A stretch of DNA of 13,034 bases from Bacteroidota bacterium (lineage in GTDB: Bacteria > Bacteroidota > Bacteroidia > Bacteroidales > VadinHA17): positions 1 to 13,034 of the forward strand of contig DUOU01000222.1 of assembly GCA_012838685.1 (NCBI GenBank), read 5' to 3'. Position numbers and translations under genes: made by a program. Below the pieces are notes generated by a model. That model did no database searches. It was not told the origin of the DNA and saw only the letters and a list, made by a program, of their open reading frames with translations. Position 1 is the first letter of the stretch. Each line of letters starts with the position of its first letter. This document shows positions 7,953 to 13,034 of this stretch, one piece after another.

Positions 7953-7984
7953 ACGACTCTTTTGGTCGTAATGAACTAATGAAC
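7953..7984 (+). repeat. small hairpin and tandem 8-mer in the spacer before the M56 gene
   Basis: In the 79-nt spacer, ACGAC (7953-7957) can pair with GTCGT (7965-7969) around a 7-nt loop. It is followed at once by two tandem copies of TAATGAAC (7969-7984). No U-tract follows, so it is not a standard terminator. It may be chance, or it may tune expression of the sensor relative to the repressor. Confidence 0.3.
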
Positions 7985-8026
7985 TATTGATTAACGCTAA
8001 ATAAACCTGTTAAGTACCCATATATC

Positions 8027-9208
8027 ATGGAACAGTATCTCGTCTGGCTAATCAAATCTGCTATCTGGTTGTCTGCTTTTACAATTGTTTACCTTATTTT
8101 TCTCCGCCACGAACGATATTTGAAGATAAAGCGGTGGTACCTGTTGGCCGGTATCTTGTTTTCACTCATTCTTCCTTCAATAACCTTTTATCTGCCCGCG
8201 GAAAAGGTAATTTATTATACAACAAACCAGATCCAATCCCAGACTTCGGCAGGATCGGAAGCGACTATCCAACAGTTAGGCAATAACTCTGTTTTATTTA
8301 TTGTACTGATAAGCGGAACTATCGCTCTTTTGATTCGACTGATTTTCAATACTGCCCTTCATTTGGCAAAATTGGTAAAGATGGATGCCAGCCGAAAGGA
8401 TGGTTTCAAAATTGTGGCCACTGAACAGATAAGCTCATCTTTTTCCTTCTTTAATATCATTTTTTTGAATTCAAATGTGGAAGAGCCCGAAAAGGGGTTG
8501 ATAATCCAGCATGAAATGGGACATATCCGCCAGCGCCATTGGATAGATATTATTATCTCTGAGCTGACATTGGCCCTGCAATGGGCAAATCCTTTTATAT
8601 GGATATACTCCAGGCTGATCAGGGAAAACCACGAATATCTGGCCGACCAAGAGGTATTAAAAAATTCTGACCCTAGCCTATATAAAGCCGTCCTTCTGAA
8701 CAATATGATAAAATTACCCATTTTCAACATTACCCAGCCTTTTACCTATTCCCTGAACAAGAGACGGTTCGACATGATGAAAAAGAGGGAAATCCCTTTT
8801 CGTAGAAAACTTAAGGTGCTGGTAATTGTCCCTGTTATTTTGGCAATGGTTTTTGCTTTCTCCGTGCCAAAGCCCTTGCCGGAAACAGAACCGGCTTTCG
8901 TTATAGTTGAAGAGATGCCATTTTTCCCGGGAGGTGATACGGAATTGTTGGGATATATAGCCAAAAACATCAAATACCCGAGAAAAGCGCGGGAACAGAA
9001 TATAGAGGGACGTGTTTTTCTGCGTTTTGTGGTTGATGTTGAAGGAAACGCGATCCGACCCGAAATTTTAAGGGGAGTAGATCCTCTGCTGGACGCCGAA
9101 GCTGTTAGGGTAGTGAGTTCCATCAAAGGTTTTGTTCCGGGCAAACAAAACGGAAATCCTGTTGAGGTCTATTATCAATTACCCATAAATTTTGCTCTTC
9201 CCAATTAA
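8027..9208 (+). CDS. M56 (BlaR1-type) membrane metallopeptidase with TonB C-terminal domain
   Basis: A 393-residue inner-membrane protein. Likely membrane helices lie near residues 7-27, 37-54, 88-108 and 264-280. The zinc-peptidase motif HEMGH is at 162-166, and the family's downstream acidic segment ENHEYLAD at 200-207 probably supplies the third metal ligand. After the last helix comes a TonB C-terminal-type domain (about 296-390: FFPGGDTELLGYIAKNIKYP, then a GRVFLRFVVD strand). This domain replaces the penicillin-binding sensor of classical BlaR1. The M56-TonB fusion is common in Bacteroidota, where the sensed signal is unknown. Known relatives act with BlaI-type repressors by triggering their proteolysis, and such a repressor is encoded just upstream. 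The TonB part may sense or couple to an outer-membrane component. The ATG is the only reasonable start; an in-frame stop lies upstream. Confidence 0.92.
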   Translation: MEQYLVWLIKSAIWLSAFTIVYLIFLRHERYLKIKRWYLLAGILFSLILPSITFYLPAEKVIYYTTNQIQSQTSAGSEATIQQLGNNSVLFIVLISGTIALLIRLIFNTALHLAKLVKMDASRKDGFKIVATEQISSSFSFFNIIFLNSNVEEPEKGLIIQHEMGHIRQRHWIDIIISELTLALQWANPFIWIYSRLIRENHEYLADQEVLKNSDPSLYKAVLLNNMIKLPIFNITQPFTYSLNKRRFDMMKKREIPFRRKLKVLVIVPVILAMVFAFSVPKPLPETEPAFVIVEEMPFFPGGDTELLGYIAKNIKYPRKAREQNIEGRVFLRFVVDVEGNAIRPEILRGVDPLLDAEAVRVVSSIKGFVPGKQNGNPVEVYYQLPINFALPN

Positions 9209-9253
9209 TATAATACCAACTCTTGGGGGATTTTTGAAAATTTTTTCGATCTA

Positions 9254-10174
9254 ATGGGCGGGGAACAAAATGAAAAAAAGGTAAAAGGATACTTAAAAAT
9301 TGCTATAAGGGTATTTCTTGGGGCGGTTTTTATTGTTTCAGCTATTTCTAAAATGCTGACAATAAACTCTTTTGAGATTTTTATCTTCAGTTTCGGAATC
9401 TTCTCTCTCAACCTCTCCTTCATTTTGGCCCGACTGGTTATCTCTACCGAGATTTTCCTGGGATTTATGCTGATAACCGGCTGGAAACAAAAAATAACGA
9501 TCTCTCTTTCCTTGTTGTTGCTGGCTGTTTTCACGGTTTTTTTAATTTATCTGATACAATCCTCGAAAGCCGATCATTGTCATTGCTTCGGCGATATCAT
9601 TAAAATGTCGAATCCTGCCTCCATAATAAAAAATATCTGTTTTGCTTTTCTTTTATGGTTATCAACTCCCTCACGGGAGATCAACTTAAAGCGCCGTTCT
9701 CTGTATATCTATATACTTTTATTCCTCTCTCTGGGCATACCCCTCTCGATTACTCCTCCCGCCTTTTTTGTAAGCAACTGGTACGCGAAAAGGATAAATT
9801 ACGATGAACAACTATTTAACGATCTTATGGCAAAAAACCCCGAACTGGCTTCAGGAAAAAAAGTTGTCTCGTTTTTGGGTACCAACTGCAAATATTGCGT
9901 GATGGCGGCGCAAAAACTATCGGTTATAGCAAATAAAAACGGCAAGACGGAACAATTTGTATATCTCTTTTACGGAACGGAAAATGAGGTTGAAAACTTT
10001 TTTAATGAAGCCGGAACGCCCGACATAAAAGGTACCGTTCTGGATCCGGACACATTCCTGAAAATCACAAATGGCAGGATGCCGTTGATCCTTCTTGTGG
10101 ATAATGGCGTTGTTGTCGATAAGTTTTCGTTCGCCATTATTGACGATAAAACTATTGCCTCTTTTCTGATGTAA
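9254..10174 (+). CDS. MauE/DoxX-like membrane protein fused to a thioredoxin fold
   Basis: A 306-residue inner-membrane protein. The N-terminal part has four to five membrane helices (near 14-32, 45-75, 80-101, 124-137 and 149-175). It contains the motif HCHCFGD (108-114), the CxCFG signature of MauE/DoxX-type redox-associated membrane proteins, which pass electrons via cysteines in the manner of DsbD/VKOR. After the last helix, a soluble domain of about 125 residues resembles thioredoxin, with CKYC at 212-215 (GTNCKYCVMAA) and a likely cis-Pro in GRMPLIL (277). One chain could therefore carry electrons from membrane cysteines to an extracytoplasmic thioredoxin. The gene lies 45 nt after the M56 gene with no promoter motif between, so it is probably part of the BlaI-controlled operon. 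The substrate is unknown. The ATG choice has no ribosome-binding-site support. Confidence 0.85.
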   Translation: MGGEQNEKKVKGYLKIAIRVFLGAVFIVSAISKMLTINSFEIFIFSFGIFSLNLSFILARLVISTEIFLGFMLITGWKQKITISLSLLLLAVFTVFLIYLIQSSKADHCHCFGDIIKMSNPASIIKNICFAFLLWLSTPSREINLKRRSLYIYILLFLSLGIPLSITPPAFFVSNWYAKRINYDEQLFNDLMAKNPELASGKKVVSFLGTNCKYCVMAAQKLSVIANKNGKTEQFVYLFYGTENEVENFFNEAGTPDIKGTVLDPDTFLKITNGRMPLILLVDNGVVVDKFSFAIIDDKTIASFLM

Positions 10175-10200
10175 TATGATCAGGAATATCTTTTTTGGGG
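10166..10200 (+). terminator. weak terminator candidate in the convergent gap
   Basis: CTGAT (10166-10170) can pair with ATCAG (10179-10183), followed after 7 nt by six T residues (10191-10196). A second pairing, GGAATA (10183-10188) with TATTCC (10203-10208), spans the gap and could form on either strand. Both stems are short. The gap between the two convergent stop codons is only 27 nt. Confidence 0.3.
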
Positions 10201-10201
10201 G

Positions 10202-12082
10202 TTATTCCATTCTGAATGCCCTATAAGAGTGCGGCATTATCGTAACTTTATAAGTATTTGTCGGTGCCACTGCGCCTCTGAACATAACGGACACAGGAGG
10301 ATCCAGTGGTTTGTTAACATTTATTACGGAACCATCTACCAAATCACGCAGTTTAACGGTACTTTGGTCTGTCAATACATTTATAGTGACAGGTTCGTCA
10401 AGAAACGATTCAACTATAAATGTCCCGTTATCATAGAGATACAAACTAATATTCGAAGGCCCCTCTATTCTGACGCCCATACCCTTACAAAGAACTTGTC
10501 TCCATGCGTTAAGTATTCCTTCAGGTAGATCGTACATATCTCCCATATTGTCGGGTATCGTCAACACATAAAGATTCCCTTTCGAATAGGCCGCTCTTGT
10601 CAACATAGGATAACCGCTTACTCCTCCCGTGAGTGGTCGTCCCGCTGATGCCAGTTCCCATGCGTCATTGGTAAGATATTGAACCTGCGGGATTATAATA
10701 TCTTTGTCCGAAACACCATAACGGCCGAAATCGTTTACAAGGGCTTTTAAGTCCGTACATCTTAATTCGGCTATCTGCGCGATTATATCCGGAACAGCTT
10801 TCAGTAAGCCTGTTGTGATCACCACATCTCCTCCCCCCTGAAGTTGGGCTTGAATCTTCTTTAAAAGTTCCTTGTCATATTTTGCCTGTTCCGTGAGCAA
10901 AACAACCCGCTGTCCTACTGGAAATTCAGGCCTCATATCCATTGGAAGGGCTATCATTCCAAGATAATTTGGAAGAAAATCCTCTCCTATGGAGTTATAG
11001 GGTTTATAAGACTGTATCCCGACAGGATTTCCAAGCTCCCCCATAAATTTATCAACTTTTTCAAATGTTATACCGGCCGCTCTTGCCAAAGTTGTCGCCT
11101 GAACTGTTTTGCCGTCCACAACAACAGGTTCCATCATCTCCTCCCAGTCGAAACTTGTTCCCATACCTTGCCAGGCAGTTTTGTGGGTATCGCGCAACCT
11201 GACACCTATAAGTTGATTATAAGCGAAAAGAGTAACTTCAGGAGCCTTGGCGAACAATGTGATCCAAAGTTGTTCGGCATATCTGTCCATTCCCATATTG
11301 GAGCCACCCGAATCAACCCAACCACCAAGATTATAGCCAGGGCGAAGGTTATCAAAATATCTTACGATATTATAGCCAAGATATGCCTGTAAATGCTGGT
11401 TACCTGAAGGATCCCGGGTCTCTGTACCGGTCCACATTCCATCAAACAGTTGTGGTCCGTGCTCCAGATCAAACCCAAGACCCTGAAAATGGTCATACCA
11501 ATTTGGATATTTAATTATAACTTTTACGTTTGGATTTATTTTTTTCGCTGGTTTTATAACAAGACTTTCTCCTGCCTCCGCCAGGAGTTTTGTCCTGTAT
11601 TCTGTCCAGCTCATTTTACCTTTCGCCTTGATACATAAATCGCACTTACAGTTTGTAAAGAAAAAATCGTCAAGTATGAAATCATCAAAAAATTTTGCGG
11701 TATGCTCCGCTATTTCCCGCACTTTTATGCGGTGTTCGGGGTTTGAATAACAAAAAGTCTCAAAATTATTTGATTCGTTTACTGTGTAAGTAATGCCTCC
11801 ACCCACTTCAATGCCGCGATCTTCAAAGTATTTTTTCGCCTGAATAATGGTGGATTCAGGGACTATCAGGAGATCTCTGTGGGTCTCGAGATATATTTTA
11901 TCAACTTTAACCTGGGAAGCGATAATATTCCATGTTGAATCCAACCATTCCAGATCCTTCATCTTTTCTACCTCATAAGCCCTTGTATAGACGGATACCT
12001 TAAAGTTCCCATATTTGCTTTGACCCGCCAAAGAAGAACATAGCAAAAGAAAAGAGAGCAAACCGACAGAAAGTTTATTCAT
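10202..12082 (-). CDS. secreted TIM-barrel glycosidase-like protein
   Basis: A 626-residue protein with an N-terminal signal peptide (MNKLSVGLLSFLLLCSSLAG, likely cleaved near residue 20). Residues about 28-320 look like a TIM barrel: strand-like segments such as KVSVYTRAY, IEVGGGITYT and KVIIKYPNWY end in acidic or aromatic residues. ILDDFFFTNCKCDLC (136-150) places an Asp pair and Cys145, Cys147 and Cys150 after one barrel strand. Residues about 390-445 (RVVLLTEQAKYDKELLKKI, then GGGDVVITTGLL) resemble the glutamine-amidotransferase-like middle domain seen in GH42-type enzymes. The tail (about 530-626) looks like a beta-sandwich. This layout suggests a carbohydrate-active enzyme, but I cannot assign a CAZy family, catalytic residues or substrate. 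No SusC/SusD pair is nearby, so it is not part of a typical polysaccharide locus here. It has its own promoter. Confidence 0.6.
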   Translation of the reverse strand: MNKLSVGLLSFLLLCSSLAGQSKYGNFKVSVYTRAYEVEKMKDLEWLDSTWNIIASQVKVDKIYLETHRDLLIVPESTIIQAKKYFEDRGIEVGGGITYTVNESNNFETFCYSNPEHRIKVREIAEHTAKFFDDFILDDFFFTNCKCDLCIKAKGKMSWTEYRTKLLAEAGESLVIKPAKKINPNVKVIIKYPNWYDHFQGLGFDLEHGPQLFDGMWTGTETRDPSGNQHLQAYLGYNIVRYFDNLRPGYNLGGWVDSGGSNMGMDRYAEQLWITLFAKAPEVTLFAYNQLIGVRLRDTHKTAWQGMGTSFDWEEMMEPVVVDGKTVQATTLARAAGITFEKVDKFMGELGNPVGIQSYKPYNSIGEDFLPNYLGMIALPMDMRPEFPVGQRVVLLTEQAKYDKELLKKIQAQLQGGGDVVITTGLLKAVPDIIAQIAELRCTDLKALVNDFGRYGVSDKDIIIPQVQYLTNDAWELASAGRPLTGGVSGYPMLTRAAYSKGNLYVLTIPDNMGDMYDLPEGILNAWRQVLCKGMGVRIEGPSNISLYLYDNGTFIVESFLDEPVTINVLTDQSTVKLRDLVDGSVINVNKPLDPPVSVMFRGAVAPTNTYKVTIMPHSYRAFRME

Positions 12083-12141
12083 AACATTGGTTGTTTTTGG
12101 TTAGTATTCGGTTTTATGGATAATAATCAGGTAGTTTGTTA

Positions 12142-12149
12142 CAAATATA
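12142..12149 (-). promoter_or_regulatory. promoter (-7) for the glycosidase-like gene
   Basis: The minus strand reads TATATTTG, an exact TAnnTTTG match. A TTG (12172-12170) lies 20 nt upstream at the right -33 distance, inside the last codons of the preceding gene. The leader to the ATG at 12082 is about 55 nt. This is the best-formed promoter in the window by consensus and spacing. Confidence 0.55.
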
Positions 12150-12155
12150 AATTTC

Positions 12156-13034
12156 TTACGCCGCATCTACAAGTTCTCCATTGGACGAAGCTTCTACCCG
12201 CGCGTTCTTAACCATAAAGTGCAATCGATTATAAATATTGGCTTCGCTCATTCCGCTGTCAAAATCTAAAAACAACAGGTTCATATCCGGGAACAGCTCT
12301 TTTGTTCTCTTTTCTATCCCTTTGGAAATAACATGATTAGCTATACAGCCAAACGGTTGCAAACTGATTACATTGTTTATTCCATTGTGCGCGAATTCTG
12401 AAAACTCTGCCGGAATGCTCCACCCTTCGCCAAATTGGGCATTGGTACTGATTATTTTTGATGCCCGCTCCGCATCTTCATGAACGTTGGAAATAGGAAA
12501 ATAAAAGGGATAATGGGAAATTTTGGATTCCATTTTTCGAATGACTTTATATACCAATTTCTCAACAAAACCCATCACAAATCTCGGTATGGTACGCCCT
12601 TTTATATTCCCCTGAATCCGAGCTTCCCGGTTCGCGAAAGTAACAATAAAAAACTTGGTCAATGGTGGCAAAACAGCTTCTATCCCTTGCTCCACAAGCC
12701 AATTTACAACCTTTTTATGACCAAAATCGTTGTACTTTACGTAAATTTCCCCCACTACGCCTATTCTCGGGATCTCTTCCAGATTGTTTATGCTCAAAAA
12801 GTCATCCGCTGCCTGCTTCACCAAATGAAAGAAACTGTTGGCATTATTATTTTTAAGAGCTTCTATACCCAAATCTATATACTTTTCTTTCAAGCGTTTC
12901 GCCCCGCCGACTTCAGTTTCACGAGGCGCCGTGGAGTAGTAAAACTGCGAGATACAGTCAGCATAAACCAGTGCATGTAAAAGGACCCTTATGCATTTTC
13001 TCCATTTCACCTTAAAGCCGGGCTGATCATTCAA
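12156..13034 (-). CDS. 2-hydroxyacyl-CoA dehydratase activase-type protein, C-terminal part
   Basis: The reading frame enters from the right edge, so the N-terminus lies outside the window; the TTG at 13034 is not a credible start. The visible 292 residues match the C-terminal region of large proteins related to BcrAD/BadFG activases and 2-hydroxyglutaryl-CoA dehydratase subunits (DUF2229/COG3580-3581 type). In anaerobes these often exceed 1,000 residues. Key motifs are GVVGEIYVKYNDFG (92-105), LQPFGCIANHVISKG (225-239), whose Cys230 is a probable iron-sulfur ligand, and FLDFDSGMSEAN (255-266). Family members use ATP-driven electron transfer to activate radical dehydratases, or are proposed relatives of such enzymes. 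The role of this Bacteroidota version is not established. The chain ends in a short polar tail, GELVDAA. Confidence 0.85.
   Translation of the reverse strand: MNDQPGFKVKWRKCIRVLLHALVYADCISQFYYSTAPRETEVGGAKRLKEKYIDLGIEALKNNNANSFFHLVKQAADDFLSINNLEEIPRIGVVGEIYVKYNDFGHKKVVNWLVEQGIEAVLPPLTKFFIVTFANREARIQGNIKGRTIPRFVMGFVEKLVYKVIRKMESKISHYPFYFPISNVHEDAERASKIISTNAQFGEGWSIPAEFSEFAHNGINNVISLQPFGCIANHVISKGIEKRTKELFPDMNLLFLDFDSGMSEANIYNRLHFMVKNARVEASSNGELVDAA

Noticed and set aside
8746..9144. Minus-strand frame of 132 codons
   Set aside because: It is opposite the M56-TonB gene and has no family-like features.
7567..9208. Beta-lactam resistance regulatory locus
   Set aside because: The repressor and sensor resemble BlaI/BlaR1, but there is no penicillin-binding sensor domain and no beta-lactamase in the window. 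The name does not imply resistance.
12480..12980. Plus-strand frame of 166 codons
   Set aside because: It is antisense to the activase-type gene, whose protein has clear family motifs. The plus-strand product has no recognisable pattern.

Overview
The window looks like ordinary chromosomal DNA of an anaerobic member of the Bacteroidota, most likely the order Bacteroidales. The evidence is the set of protein families: DUF5723 and DUF3352 envelope proteins, an M56 peptidase fused to a TonB C-terminal domain, a MauE/DoxX-like membrane protein fused to a thioredoxin fold, and a TrpRS with a KMGKS loop. Genes lack clear Shine-Dalgarno sequences, and several starts sit just downstream of the Bacteroidota -7 promoter motif TAnnTTTG. 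The C-terminal part of a 2-hydroxyacyl-CoA dehydratase activase-type protein at the right edge fits an anaerobe. I cannot name the genus.

Left region (1-5854, all minus strand): three envelope genes read right to left. First is a membrane-anchored DUF3352 protein with a C-terminal beta-propeller (GTG start, own promoter). Next is a large beta-rich lipoprotein with no family I recognise. Last is a DUF5723 protein cut by the window edge. Short gaps (85 and 28 nt) and no internal promoter suggest one operon with a shared cell-surface role that is not known. Upstream lies trpS (minus), with its own promoter; the ATG at 7028 is preferred to a GTG further upstream.

Middle region (7029-10174): a 538-nt stretch without an intact gene separates trpS from a plus-strand cluster. 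It carries a promoter-like motif and what looks like a frameshifted, truncated remnant of a 6-bladed beta-propeller lipoprotein gene. Three co-directional genes follow: a BlaI/MecI-family repressor, an M56 (BlaR1-type) membrane metallopeptidase with a TonB C-terminal domain, and a MauE/DoxX-thioredoxin membrane protein. The likely logic is that the peptidase senses an envelope signal and relieves BlaI repression. The redox protein lies 45 nt downstream and is probably a co-regulated output.

Right region (10202-13034, minus strand): a secreted protein of about 626 residues that looks like a TIM-barrel glycosidase-type enzyme, with its promoter overlapping the 3' end of the upstream gene. That upstream gene is the partial dehydratase-activase protein. 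The plus-strand cluster and this region converge with only 27 nt between stop codons.

I found no rRNA, tRNA, CRISPR array, insertion sequence or prophage gene. No clearly new system is evident. The most interesting parts are the BlaI/M56/redox trio, the decayed propeller gene beside it, and the uncharacterised three-gene envelope operon.
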